DNA of 38,553 nt from Promethearchaeota archaeon (GTDB lineage: Archaea > Asgardarchaeota > Lokiarchaeia > Sigyniarchaeales > SOKP01), in contig SDNY01000022.1 in NCBI GenBank assembly GCA_004524535.1, positions 1 to 38,553 of the forward strand, read 5' to 3'. Shown piece by piece: positions 1 through 9,266 of this stretch. Below the pieces are notes generated by a model that did not search any database, was not told the DNA's origin, and saw nothing but the letters and a program-made list of their open reading frames with translations. The stretch's first letter is position 1. Each line of letters begins with the position of its first letter. A program made the position numbers and the translations under genes.

Positions 1-588
1 CTAAAACCAGAAATAAATCATGAATTGCTTTTTATATTCAAAATAAATCGAGATTTTCCAATATTTTTCATAACCAAATAATCTTGTGGATTAAAACTGA
101 GTTATGAAAAATTGATCATACAAAATCTTTCTTGTTACATTTAAATAAGCATTCATAGTAATTTATCTTAAATCAATTGATAAGAATTAGAAAAATTACC
201 TACAAAAGTGTTAAATACTTAATTGTCAATTTTTAAAATAATACAAAAATTTTTTGGTGAAAAAAAAAAAAAGCAAAAGAAATAATTCGGAAGGTGAAAA
301 ATAAAGTTTAGCTTAAATAAACATAAAAATAAAAAGGAGATTGTTATTTTTTCCTTCTACGTGGTTGGATTTTAAATCCCTCCATGCATATTATAAATAA
401 TAATTAAAAAATTCCGTATATTTACTATGAACTTTTTCCGAAGTTTTGGTAAAAAATCCTCCCTATCCAGGTTAAATATGAAAAAAAAATTCATTATACT
501 GTCAATCTAATAAGGAGCTTCAACAATTAATAGAAATTATTTCTCAAATAACAAAAATCTAATTTAAAAAGAAAATAAACTGACTAAA
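1..588. other. AT-rich intergenic region before the giant gene
   Basis: No gene could be supported here. The stretch is very AT-rich with poly-A runs (for example near 258-272) and stops in all frames. A short open stretch around 492-562 reads like the end of a helical protein (..ELQQLIEIISQITKI then stop) but is under 30 codons and has no convincing start, so it is at best debris. No Shine-Dalgarno site precedes the ATG at 589. Confidence 0.5.
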
Positions 589-3500
589 ATGATAAAAAAG
601 CTAAAAACAAAAATAGTAGTAATTTTTGTGTTATTCTTAATTGGAATTGCAGCATCAATCATCTCAACAACTTTCTCTGCTGATGTTGCCGCAGGGTCCA
701 AGAAAGCAGGCTCCTTAAGCACACCATATTCTAATGGAGCGACCTATGGTTGGATGTGGATGTCAGGGAATAAAACCATAAATCAAAATGGTATATATGG
801 CGAGAAGGGAGTTCCTGATATGGCGAATTATCCAGGAGCCAGAACTAGGTCTGTTTCTTGGAGGGATACGGACGGAAATTTTTGGTTATTCGGAGGTTAT
901 GGTTATCCCCAATCAGGTGGAGATGGGCATTTGAATGACCTCTGGAGGTTTACCCTCACCTCAAAGGAGTGGGCGTGGATGTCAGGGAATAAAACCATAA
1001 ATCAAAATGGCGTATATGGCGAGAAGGGAGTTCCTGATATGGCGAATTATCCGGGAGGTAGATGGAGGTTTGTTTCTTGGACGGATACGGAAGGAGATTT
1101 TTGGTTATTCGGAGGAACTGGTTATGCCGAATCAGGTGGTGAGGGTTATTTGAATGACCTCTGGAGATTTAACATCACCTCAAAGGAGTGGGCGTGGATG
1201 TCAGGGAATAAAACCTTAAATCAATATGGCATATATGGCGAGAAGGGAGTTCCTGATATAGCGAATTATCCGGGAGCTAGATACACTTCTGCTTCTTGGA
1301 CGGATACGGAAGGAAATTTATGGTTATTTGAAGGTTTTGGTTATGCCGAATCAGGTGGTACTGGGCGGTTGAATGACCTCTGGAGATTTAACATCACCTC
1401 AAAGGAGTGGGCGTGGATGTCAGGGAATAAAACCTTAAATCAATATGGCATATATGGCGAGAAGGGAGTTCCTGATATAGCGAATTATCCGGGAGCTAGA
1501 TCTTTTTCTATTTCTTGGACGGATACGGACGGAAATTTTTGGTTATTTGGAGGTTATGGTTATACCGAATCAAGTGGTGATAGGTGGCTGAATGACCTCT
1601 GGAGATTTAACATCACCTCAAAGGAGTGGGCGTGGATGTCAGGGAATAAAACCATAGATGAATATGGCGTATATGGCACGAAAGGGAATCCTGATATGGC
1701 GAATTATCCGGGAGCTAGAGGGAATTCTGTTGTTTGGACGGATACGGATGGAAATTTATGGTTATTCGGAGGTTATGGTTATGCCGAATCAGGTGGTCTT
1801 GGGTGGTTGAATGACCTCTGGAGATTTAGCATCACCTCAAAGGAGTGGGCGTGGATGTCAGGGAATAAAACCATAAATCAAAATGGTGTATATGGCGAGA
1901 AGGGAGTTCCTGATATGGTGAACTATCCGGGAGCTAGATCCGCTTCTGTTTCTTGGACGGATACGGACGGAAATTTCTGGTTATTCGGAGGTGATGGTTA
2001 TGCCGAATCAGGTGGTACTGGGCGGCTAAATGACCTCTGGAGATTTAAACTTGGCTGTGCTGAAGAATCGCAACCAGATGGAGCAACCTATGGTTGGACG
2101 TGGATGGTAGGGGATAAAAACATAGATCAATATGGTGTATATGGCGAGAAGGGAGTTCCTGATATGGCAAATTATCCTGGAACTAGAGAGAGATCTGTTT
2201 CTTGGATGGATACGGACGGAAATTTTTGGTTATTCGGAGGTGAGGGTTATGCCGAATCAGGTAGTTATGATCGGCTGAATGACCTCTGGAGATTTAACAT
2301 CACCTCAAAGGAATGGGTGTGGATGTCAGGGAATAAAACCACAGTTGAACATGGTGTATATGGCGAGAAGGGAGTTCCTGATATAGCGAATTATCCGGGA
2401 GCTAGATGGAGTTCTGTTTCTTGGACGGATACGGATGGAAATTTTTGGTTATTCGGAGGTGATGGTTATGCCGAATCAGGTGGTAATGGGCGGCTGAATG
2501 ACCTTTGGAGATTTAACATCACCTCAAAGGAGTGGACGTGGATGTCAGGGAATAAAACCACAGGTGAACATGGTGTATATGGCGAGAAGGGAGTTCCTGA
2601 TATGGCAAATTATCCAGGAGCTAGATCTTTTTTTGTTTCTTGGACGGATACGGACGGAAATTTTTGGTTATTCGGAGCTCTTGGTTATGACGAATCAGGT
2701 GGTTATGGGCATCTGAATGACCTTTGGAGATTTAACATCACCTCAAAGGAGTGGGCGTGGATGTCAGGGAATAAAACCATAAATCAAAATGGTATATATG
2801 GCGAAAAGGGAGTTCCTGATAGGGTGAATTATCCAGGAGGAAGAGAGAGATCTGTTTCTTGGACGGATACGGACGGAAATTTTTGGTTATTCGGAGGAAT
2901 TGGTTATAACGAATCAGGTGATTATGGGCGGCTGAATGATCTTTGGAGATTTAACATCACCTCAAAGGAGTGGGCGTGGATGTCAGGGAATAAAACCATA
3001 AATCAAAATGGTGTATATGGCGAGAAGGGAGTTCCTGATATAGAGAATTATCCGGGAGGTAGAGTCGATTCTGCTTCTTGGACGGATACATATGGAAATT
3101 TATGGTTATTCGGAGGTTATGGTTATGCCGAATTAGGTGGTAATTGGTGGTTGAATGACCTCTGGAGATTTAACATCACCTCAAAGGAGTGGGCGTGGAT
3201 GTCAGGGAATAAAACTACAGGTGAACATGGCGTATATGGCGAGAAGGGAGTCCCTGATATGGCGAATTATCCGGGAGCTAGATCCGCTTCTGCTTTTTGG
3301 ACGGATACGGATGGAAGTTTATGGTTATTCGGAGGTTTTGGTTATGCCGAATCAGGTGGTGTTGGGCGGCTGAATGACCTCTGGAGATTTAAAGATTCTA
3401 TTGCTCCATATATCATGATTATTGAGCCTAGGTATAATAAATTATTTAATGCGACGGCTCCTTCATACAACTTAACCTTTATTGATGCTCATTTAGATGA

Positions 3501-6500
3501 TACATGGTATCGGCTCTGGAATGGTACTGAGTGGTCAATAAATTATACTATTCCGGGTTTAGGCTCAGAAAGAACCGGACAAATCAATCAAGATGCTTGG
3601 AATGACTGTCCGAATGGTACTGTCGTTATCGAATTCTATGCGAATTATACCTTCGGCAATTTGAGGATGAATTCTACAACGGTTAGGAAGGATATTCTGG
3701 GACCTTTAATAACTATTAATGATCCTGCTCCAAATGAATTATTTTTATTTAAAGCTCCAGATGACACGGATTGTGATGTAATTTTTAGTGATGTAAGGGG
3801 TATTGATGCTCGATGGCACATGCTAATAAATGCCACAGACAGCAATCACTATACGAACAATTATACGTGGAATGATGAAGTTAATCAGACTGCTTGGAAT
3901 CAAATGGGCAATGGAACTGTTATCATCCGTATTTTTGCGAATGATTCATCGGGGTACATTGGAATGGCAGAAGTTACTGTAAGAAAAAATATTGTAGACC
4001 CATTTATTTCTATTACTAAACCCGATTCAAATGATATTTTCGGGAATAATACAATGAATTTCACAATTTCAGTGTCGGGAAAAGACCTAGATACCATTTG
4101 GTATATGCTAATAAACGGAACAAACAGTAATGATTATACCAACAATTTAACATATTCTAAGACCGTCGTTGCAGGAGAAATTGAAGATACAATTCAATAC
4201 AATTTATGGAATCAATTTGAAAATGGGACGGTTATTATTCGATTCTTCTTGAACAGAACAAACGGAGTGATGGCGTTTGATGATGTTTTAGTGAGAAAAG
4301 ATATTTTGGGACCTTTAATAACTATTAATGCTCCCACTCCAAATGAATTATTTTCCTCAACCGCACCAGGCTTGGCAGATTGCGATGTAATTTTTAGGGA
4401 TGGGAGTGGTATTGCTGCTCGATGGTATATGCTCATAAATGGAACGGATAATACGGACTATACTAATAATTACACTTGGAATGACGAGGTGGATCAATTC
4501 GTCTGGGATTATATGGATAATGGATTTGTTATCATCCGAATTTTTGCGAATGATTCGTTAGGTTACATTGGAATGGCAGAAGTAACCGTAAGGAAAGATA
4601 TTCATTTACCAAGTAATGGAGCGCCCTATAGTTGGGCGTGGGTGTCAGGGAAAAAAACCACAGATGAACCTGGCGTATATGGCACGAAGGGAGTTCCTGA
4701 TATGGCGAACTATCCGGGAGCTAGATACGGATCTGTTTCTTGGACGGATACGGACGGAAATTTTTGGTTATTCGGAGGTTCTGGTTTGAATGACCTCTGG
4801 AGATTTAACATCACCTCAAAGGAGTGGGCGTGGATGTCAGGGAATAAAACCAAAAATCAATGGGGCGTATATGGCACGAAGGGGGTTCCCGATACGGCGA
4901 ATTATCCGGGAGCTAGAGTATGGTCTGTTTCTTGGACGGATACGGACGGAAATTTTTGGTTATTCGGAGGTTCTGGTTATGACGAATCAGGTGGTTCTGG
5001 GTCTTTGAATGACCTCTGGAGATTTAACATCACCTCAAAGGAGTGGGCATGGATGTCAGGGAATAAAAATATAAATCAAAATGGCGTATATGGCACGAAG
5101 GGAGTTCCTGATATGGTGAATTATCCGGGAGGTAGATGGAGTTCTGTTTCTTGGACGGATACGGACGGAAATTTATGGTTATTCGGAGGTTCTGGTTATC
5201 CCGAATCAGGTGGTGCTGGGCGAATGAATGACCTCTGGAGATTTACCATCACCTCAAAGGAGTGGGCGTGGATGTCAGGGAGTAAAACCTTAGGTGATTA
5301 TGGCGTATATGGCACGAAGGGAGTTCCTGATATGGCGAATTATCCGGGAGTTAGACGGGGATCTGTTTCTTGGACGGATACGGACGGAAATTTATGGTTA
5401 TTCGGAGGGTATGGTCGTGCCGAATCAGGTGGTGGGCAGCTGAATGACCTCTGGAGATTTACCATCACCTCAAAGGAGTGGGCGTGGATGTCAGGGAATA
5501 AAACCGTAAATCAAGGTGGTGTATATGGCACGAAGGGAGTTCCTGATATGGCGAATTATCCGGGAGCTAGACACTCTTCTGTTTCTTGGACGGATACGGA
5601 CGGAAATTTTTGGTTATTCGGAGGTTCTTATAGGAATGACCTCTGGAGATTTACCATCACCTCAAAGGAGTGGGCGTGGATGTCAGGGAATAAAACCGCA
5701 AGTGAATATGGCGTATATGGCACGAAGGGAGTTCCTGATATGGCGAATTATCCGGGAGGTAGATACGGTTCTGTTTCTTGGACGGATACGGACGGAAATT
5801 TATGGTTATTCGGAGGTTGGGGTTATGCCGAATCAGGTTTTGATGGGCAGCTGAATGACCTCTGGAGATTTAAAAATTCTATTGCTCCACATATCACGAT
5901 TATTGAGCCTAGGTATAATAAATTATTTAATGCGACGGCTCCTTCATACAACTTAACCTTTATTGATGCTCATTTAGATGATACATGGTATCGCCTCTGG
6001 AATGGTACTGAGTGGTCAATAAATTATATTATTCCGGGTTTAGGCTCAGAAAGAACCGGACAAATCGATCAAGATGCCTGGAACGACTGTCCAAATGGTA
6101 CTGTCGTTATCGAATTCTATGCGAATGATACCTTCGGCAATTTGAGGATGATTTCTACAACGGTTAGGAAGGATATTCTGGGGCCTTTAATAATTATCAA
6201 TAGTCCTGCTCCAAATGAATTATTTTCATTTAAAGCTCCAGATGACACGGATTGCGATGTAATTTTTAGTGATGTAAGTGGTATTGATGCTAAATGGCAT
6301 ATGCTAATAAATGCAACAAATAGCAATCACTATACGAAAAATTATACGTGGAATGATGAAGTTAATCAGACTGCTTGGGAACAAATGGGGAACGGGACCG
6401 TCATTATTTGGATTTTCGCCAATGATTCTCTTGGTAATATCGGGATGGCAGAAGTGATCGTACGAAAGGATATTGAATTACCAAGTATCGTTATTAATGA

Positions 6501-8220
6501 TCCTACTTTAAATGATATTTTCGGCGTGAATACTTTCAATTTCACAATTACGGTTTCGGGAAAAAATCTCGATACCATTTGGTATATGCTAATAAATGGT
6601 ACAGACAGTAATGATTATACCAATAATTTAACATATTCTAAGACCGTCGCTTCTGGTTCAATTGAAGATATGATTAATTATAACCTCTGGAATCAATTTG
6701 AAAATGGAACGGTTATTATTCGATTCTTCTTGAATAGAACGAACGGATTGATATCATTTGATGATGTTTTAGTGAGAAAAGATATAATAGCTCCTGATAT
6801 CATGATAATTGAGCCAGGATATAATAAATTATTTAATGCGACAGCTCCTTCCTACAATTTAATCTTTATTGAAGCTCATTTAGATGATATATGGTATCGG
6901 CTCTGGAATGGTACTAATTGGTCAATAAATTATACAATCGGGGGTTCAGGTTCTCAGAGATTGGGGCAGATAAACCAAGATGCATGGGATGACTGCCCGA
7001 ATGGTACCGTCATTATTGAATTCTATGCGAATGATACCTTAGGCAATTTGAGGATGAATTCTACAACTATTAGGAAGGATATTCTGGGGCCTTTAATAAC
7101 TATTAATGAACCCACTCCGAATGAATTTTTTTCCTCAACCGCACCAGGCTTGGCAGATTGTAATGTTCTATTTAGTGATGGGAGTGGTATTGATGCTCGT
7201 TGGTATATGCTCATAAATGGAACGGATAACACAGACTATACTAATAATTACACATGGAATGAAGAGGTGGATCAATTTGTCTGGGATTATATGGATAATG
7301 GTACCGTCATCATCCGTATTTTTGCGAATGATTCATTAGGTTACATTGGAATGGCAGAAATTATTGTAAGGAAAGATATTTTAGGACCGATAATAAATAT
7401 CAATGATCCTACTCCGAATGAATTATTTTCCTCAACCGCACCAGGCTTGGCAGATTGTAATGTTCTATTTAGTGATGGGAGTGGTATTGATGCTCGATGG
7501 TATATGCTCATAAATGGCACGGATACCACGGACTATACTAATAATTACACCTGGAATGGCGAGGTGGATCAATTCGTCTGGGACTATATGGATAATGGTA
7601 CCGTCATCATCGTTATTTTTGCGAATGATTCGTTAGGCAACATTGGAAGGGCAGAAATTATTGTAAGGAAAGATATTGAATCGCAACCAGGTGGGCAAAT
7701 TCCCGGTGATGATGATGACGATGATGATGACGATGATGATGACGATGATGATGGAATAATAATAATAATAATAATAATCTGTTTCGGTTCTGTAAGTGGT
7801 ATTGCTGCTACTTCTTTATATTATAAACAACACAGAAATAAAAATTTATATAATAAGCCACACAGAAATAAAAAAGCTAAATCAATTCTTAAAAGAAAAT
7901 TTCAAGAATCTAACAAAATTTTCCCTTCTACTCCATCTTCTAAAGAAATCTTAATGGAACTAACTAATAAAAACTTATTACGCCAAATATTTGATACAAA
8001 AAAGATCAAAAAAATTAATGCTATATTAGATAATATATTAGATAATATCGATTTAACTGCGGTATCTGACGAGTTTCTAAGAAAATTGGATTCTTTAAAG
8101 GTAGACAATGAAGAAAAAAGAGAATTTCTTAAAGAAATGCTGCTTTTTTCTCCCGAAGAAAGAAATGAAATTCTTGATAAGATCTTAAAAAGAGTTAATT
8201 CTTATTCTGAAGGCGAATAA
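589..8220 (+). CDS. Giant secreted membrane-anchored kelch-propeller / Ig-like repeat protein
   Basis: A 2543-residue surface protein. Residues 1-31 form a signal peptide or signal anchor (basic start, then VVIFVLFLIGIAASII). Eighteen kelch-like blades of about 70-75 residues follow, each with W-A-W-M-S-G-N-K-T, V-Y-G, NYPG-A/G-R, SWTDTDGN, LWLFGG and LNDLWRF. They fall into three groups of six at about 53-486, 500-934 and 1343-1760, consistent with three six-bladed propellers. Two blocks of Ig-like modules of about 100 residues (four at 936-1340, six at 1762-2364) end in VRKDI and carry many N-x-S/T sequons. The C-terminus has 15 Asp residues, an Ile-rich membrane helix (about 2389-2410) and a basic cytoplasmic tail of about 130 residues. 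The likely role is cell-surface adhesion, glycan or ligand binding; the ligand is unknown. The next frame (8189-8929) may be its true C-terminus. Confidence 0.9.
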   Translation: MIKKLKTKIVVIFVLFLIGIAASIISTTFSADVAAGSKKAGSLSTPYSNGATYGWMWMSGNKTINQNGIYGEKGVPDMANYPGARTRSVSWRDTDGNFWLFGGYGYPQSGGDGHLNDLWRFTLTSKEWAWMSGNKTINQNGVYGEKGVPDMANYPGGRWRFVSWTDTEGDFWLFGGTGYAESGGEGYLNDLWRFNITSKEWAWMSGNKTLNQYGIYGEKGVPDIANYPGARYTSASWTDTEGNLWLFEGFGYAESGGTGRLNDLWRFNITSKEWAWMSGNKTLNQYGIYGEKGVPDIANYPGARSFSISWTDTDGNFWLFGGYGYTESSGDRWLNDLWRFNITSKEWAWMSGNKTIDEYGVYGTKGNPDMANYPGARGNSVVWTDTDGNLWLFGGYGYAESGGLGWLNDLWRFSITSKEWAWMSGNKTINQNGVYGEKGVPDMVNYPGARSASVSWTDTDGNFWLFGGDGYAESGGTGRLNDLWRFKLGCAEESQPDGATYGWTWMVGDKNIDQYGVYGEKGVPDMANYPGTRERSVSWMDTDGNFWLFGGEGYAESGSYDRLNDLWRFNITSKEWVWMSGNKTTVEHGVYGEKGVPDIANYPGARWSSVSWTDTDGNFWLFGGDGYAESGGNGRLNDLWRFNITSKEWTWMSGNKTTGEHGVYGEKGVPDMANYPGARSFFVSWTDTDGNFWLFGALGYDESGGYGHLNDLWRFNITSKEWAWMSGNKTINQNGIYGEKGVPDRVNYPGGRERSVSWTDTDGNFWLFGGIGYNESGDYGRLNDLWRFNITSKEWAWMSGNKTINQNGVYGEKGVPDIENYPGGRVDSASWTDTYGNLWLFGGYGYAELGGNWWLNDLWRFNITSKEWAWMSGNKTTGEHGVYGEKGVPDMANYPGARSASAFWTDTDGSLWLFGGFGYAESGGVGRLNDLWRFKDSIAPYIMIIEPRYNKLFNATAPSYNLTFIDAHLDDTWYRLWNGTEWSINYTIPGLGSERTGQINQDAWNDCPNGTVVIEFYANYTFGNLRMNSTTVRKDILGPLITINDPAPNELFLFKAPDDTDCDVIFSDVRGIDARWHMLINATDSNHYTNNYTWNDEVNQTAWNQMGNGTVIIRIFANDSSGYIGMAEVTVRKNIVDPFISITKPDSNDIFGNNTMNFTISVSGKDLDTIWYMLINGTNSNDYTNNLTYSKTVVAGEIEDTIQYNLWNQFENGTVIIRFFLNRTNGVMAFDDVLVRKDILGPLITINAPTPNELFSSTAPGLADCDVIFRDGSGIAARWYMLINGTDNTDYTNNYTWNDEVDQFVWDYMDNGFVIIRIFANDSLGYIGMAEVTVRKDIHLPSNGAPYSWAWVSGKKTTDEPGVYGTKGVPDMANYPGARYGSVSWTDTDGNFWLFGGSGLNDLWRFNITSKEWAWMSGNKTKNQWGVYGTKGVPDTANYPGARVWSVSWTDTDGNFWLFGGSGYDESGGSGSLNDLWRFNITSKEWAWMSGNKNINQNGVYGTKGVPDMVNYPGGRWSSVSWTDTDGNLWLFGGSGYPESGGAGRMNDLWRFTITSKEWAWMSGSKTLGDYGVYGTKGVPDMANYPGVRRGSVSWTDTDGNLWLFGGYGRAESGGGQLNDLWRFTITSKEWAWMSGNKTVNQGGVYGTKGVPDMANYPGARHSSVSWTDTDGNFWLFGGSYRNDLWRFTITSKEWAWMSGNKTASEYGVYGTKGVPDMANYPGGRYGSVSWTDTDGNLWLFGGWGYAESGFDGQLNDLWRFKNSIAPHITIIEPRYNKLFNATAPSYNLTFIDAHLDDTWYRLWNGTEWSINYIIPGLGSERTGQIDQDAWNDCPNGTVVIEFYANDTFGNLRMISTTVRKDILGPLIIINSPAPNELFSFKAPDDTDCDVIFSDVSGIDAKWHMLINATNSNHYTKNYTWNDEVNQTAWEQMGNGTVIIWIFANDSLGNIGMAEVIVRKDIELPSIVINDPTLNDIFGVNTFNFTITVSGKNLDTIWYMLINGTDSNDYTNNLTYSKTVASGSIEDMINYNLWNQFENGTVIIRFFLNRTNGLISFDDVLVRKDIIAPDIMIIEPGYNKLFNATAPSYNLIFIEAHLDDIWYRLWNGTNWSINYTIGGSGSQRLGQINQDAWDDCPNGTVIIEFYANDTLGNLRMNSTTIRKDILGPLITINEPTPNEFFSSTAPGLADCNVLFSDGSGIDARWYMLINGTDNTDYTNNYTWNEEVDQFVWDYMDNGTVIIRIFANDSLGYIGMAEIIVRKDILGPIININDPTPNELFSSTAPGLADCNVLFSDGSGIDARWYMLINGTDTTDYTNNYTWNGEVDQFVWDYMDNGTVIIVIFANDSLGNIGRAEIIVRKDIESQPGGQIPGDDDDDDDDDDDDDDDGIIIIIIIICFGSVSGIAATSLYYKQHRNKNLYNKPHRNKKAKSILKRKFQESNKIFPSTPSSKEILMELTNKNLLRQIFDTKKIKKINAILDNILDNIDLTAVSDEFLRKLDSLKVDNEEKREFLKEMLLFSPEERNEILDKILKRVNSYSEGE
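745..2046 (+). repeat. Kelch-type propeller 1 (six repeats)
   Basis: Six tandem repeats of roughly 210-225 bp encode blades 1-6. Conservation is high at the DNA level too: the stretch encoding S-K-E-W-A-W-M-S-G-N-K-T is nearly identical from unit to unit, and the starts of units 3 and 4 are almost the same. A short linker (KLGCAEESQPDG, nt 2047-2084) with a Cys separates this set from the next. Confidence 0.85.
2086..3390 (+). repeat. Kelch-type propeller 2 (six repeats)
   Basis: Six further tandem units (blades 7-12), opening with a divergent first blade (WTWMVGDKN) and ending in LWRFK just before the first Ig-like block. The same core words recur as in propeller 1. Confidence 0.85.
3391..4610 (+). 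repeat. Ig-like module block 1 (four modules)
   Basis: Four modules of about 100 residues share the plan I-x-I-x-x-P-x-x-N-x-x-F ... WY-x-LING ... NYTW ... NGTVII-R-I/F-FAN ... VRKDI. Two module types are visible (those with W-Y-R-L-W-N-G and those with W-Y/H-M-L-I-N), and they recur in block 2. An Ig or fibronectin-like beta sandwich is inferred from pattern only. Confidence 0.7.
4617..5871 (+). repeat. Kelch-type propeller 3 (six repeats)
   Basis: Six units mostly of the VYG-T-K-G-V-P-D subtype, whereas propellers 1 and 2 mainly use VYG-E-K-G-V-P-D. Two units (blades 1 and 5 of the set) lack the GYxESGG loop and are about ten residues shorter. The E/K versus T/K split suggests that units are homogenised within a propeller. 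Confidence 0.85.
5877..7680 (+). repeat. Ig-like module block 2 (six modules)
   Basis: Six modules of about 100 residues. The first two are close copies of the first two modules of block 1 at both protein and DNA level, and the last two modules of this block are near-identical to each other. This points to segmental duplication of a propeller-plus-Ig cassette. Confidence 0.7.
7708..7779 (+). repeat. Asp-tract and Ile-tract trinucleotide repeats
   Basis: Codons GAT/GAC give 15 Asp residues in a regular GAT-GAT-GAT-GAC pattern, then GGA, then seven ATA and one ATC codon giving eight Ile. The acidic run directly abuts the membrane helix. A second gene at 21446-22012 has the same arrangement. 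Such tracts can change length by slippage. Confidence 0.9.
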
Positions 8221-8929
8221 AATTCCAAATAAAATTTTATATGAAACGTTAAATAACATTTCAGAAGAACAGATATTAGTATTAAATATTATTCAGGAAT
8301 ATCTTAACAAAAATAGAACTTTTAATAAAATCGAAATAGTTCCTTTTATTAATGCTAAAATAGCAAAAAAAAAATTAAATATTAGTTATATTAGAATAAT
8401 TGAAATTCTCAAATCACTTGTAGAAAAAAATATCATTGTTGAAGGATCTAAATTAATAAAATTTGATCTCTTAGCAAATTTAAATAGAAAAGATATTTAT
8501 GATTATATTATAAAAAATCCCGGGATTCATTTCAATAAGCTCGTTAAAGTTCTAAATATTAGTGTATTTAGTGTTGAATGGCATTTGAATATATTATTAA
8601 AATTTAATCTCATCAGGAAAGTAAAAATAGAAAACTTTGATGCATATTTCGATTCAAAATTACCTTCCAAAAACGATGAAATTCTTCATATCATTTCAAG
8701 AGAGAAATGTAACGAAATAATCCAATATATTAAGCAAAACAACGAAGGCTATTCAAAAAATTACCTTTCAAAAGAACTTAAAATCCATTCTAATACAGTC
8801 TCAAAATATATTGAAAAACTTGAGGAATTGGGTCTTTTATTGAAAAAAGAATTATCTAATATGACATTGTATTTCTTAAATGAAGGTTATTTCGCACATT
8901 TGATTAGTGAAATTAAATCTATACCTTAA
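8189..8929 (+). CDS. Triple winged-helix ORF, probable frameshifted C-terminus of the giant protein
   Basis: The frame is open from 8189 to the stop at 8927-8929 and contains no ATG, GTG or TTG before a TTG at 8585, which lies inside a domain. Translation from 8219 (KIPNKILYETLNNISEEQ...) gives about 236 residues with three winged-helix-like modules. The second carries the pattern NPGIHFNKL...SVEWHLNILLKFNLIRK, typical of archaeal membrane-associated HTH regulators. The third carries SKNYLSKELKIHSNTVSKYIEKLEELGLL. The giant gene stops at 8218-8220 in the frame just before; skipping one base at GAA-T-AAA would fuse the two. Alternatives are a separate gene with a non-standard start, or a sequencing indel. 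The DNA-binding fold is a confident reading; the fusion is inferred. Confidence 0.65.
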   Translation, partial: KELILILKANKIPNKILYETLNNISEEQILVLNIIQEYLNKNRTFNKIEIVPFINAKIAKKKLNISYIRIIEILKSLVEKNIIVEGSKLIKFDLLANLNRKDIYDYIIKNPGIHFNKLVKVLNISVFSVEWHLNILLKFNLIRKVKIENFDAYFDSKLPSKNDEILHIISREKCNEIIQYIKQNNEGYSKNYLSKELKIHSNTVSKYIEKLEELGLLLKKELSNMTLYFLNEGYFAHLISEIKSIP

Positions 8930-8978
8930 AAAATATAAAATTAACCTTATTGAACTTTATTTTTTTAGTAAAAGAAGT

Positions 8979-9133
8979 AAAAAGAAAGAATATTTTAATT
9001 TAAAGATTTTAGAGATCTCTTCCATATCTTCTTAATTGATTCTGTATTATAAATAGCTGTATGTTCCTTGCACCTCCGATAACTTCTTCTATTTTACTCG
9101 TGTCCATAAACTCGTCTATGGGCGTATTATCTG
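8979..9133 (-). pseudogene. Duplicated 3' end of the acyl-CoA dehydrogenase gene
   Basis: This 155-bp segment matches 9810-9964 without gaps and with four mismatches. Read on the minus strand it encodes the last residues of the dehydrogenase (DNTPIDEFMDTSKIEEVIGG... to RRYGRDL stop). Two of the base changes are silent (AGG/AGA, TAC/TAT) and two fall in one codon (Leu/Gln). The match breaks off abruptly inside the coding sequence. Confidence 0.9.
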
Positions 9134-9152
9134 AGATTAAAACTTAAAATCG

Positions 9153-9184
9153 CTGAGAATTTTATATGGGAAAGAGATTCTCAG
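9153..9184. repeat. Inverted repeat CTGAGAAT / ATTCTCAG
   Basis: An 8-bp perfect inverted repeat (9153-9160 and 9177-9184) with a 16-base loop lies between the duplicated dehydrogenase end and the gene at 9267. It could be a hairpin, an operator for that gene, or part of the junction; nothing in the sequence decides between these. Confidence 0.45.
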
Positions 9185-9266
9185 AAAAGGATTGATGAAA
9201 TCTAAATTAATTGTTTACAAAATTAGATTTAAATAATAAAATCTTTTTGTTATAATTGAGTATGGT

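Noticed and set aside
2498-5854. Several plus-strand ORFs of 70-110 codons and minus-strand ORFs inside the giant gene
   Set aside because: They lie in other frames of the repeated kelch and Ig-like DNA, repeat with the same period and have no independent coding signs.
745-5871. Regular DNA repeats as a CRISPR array or satellite
   Set aside because: The units of about 210-225 bp are all in one long reading frame and encode kelch blades.
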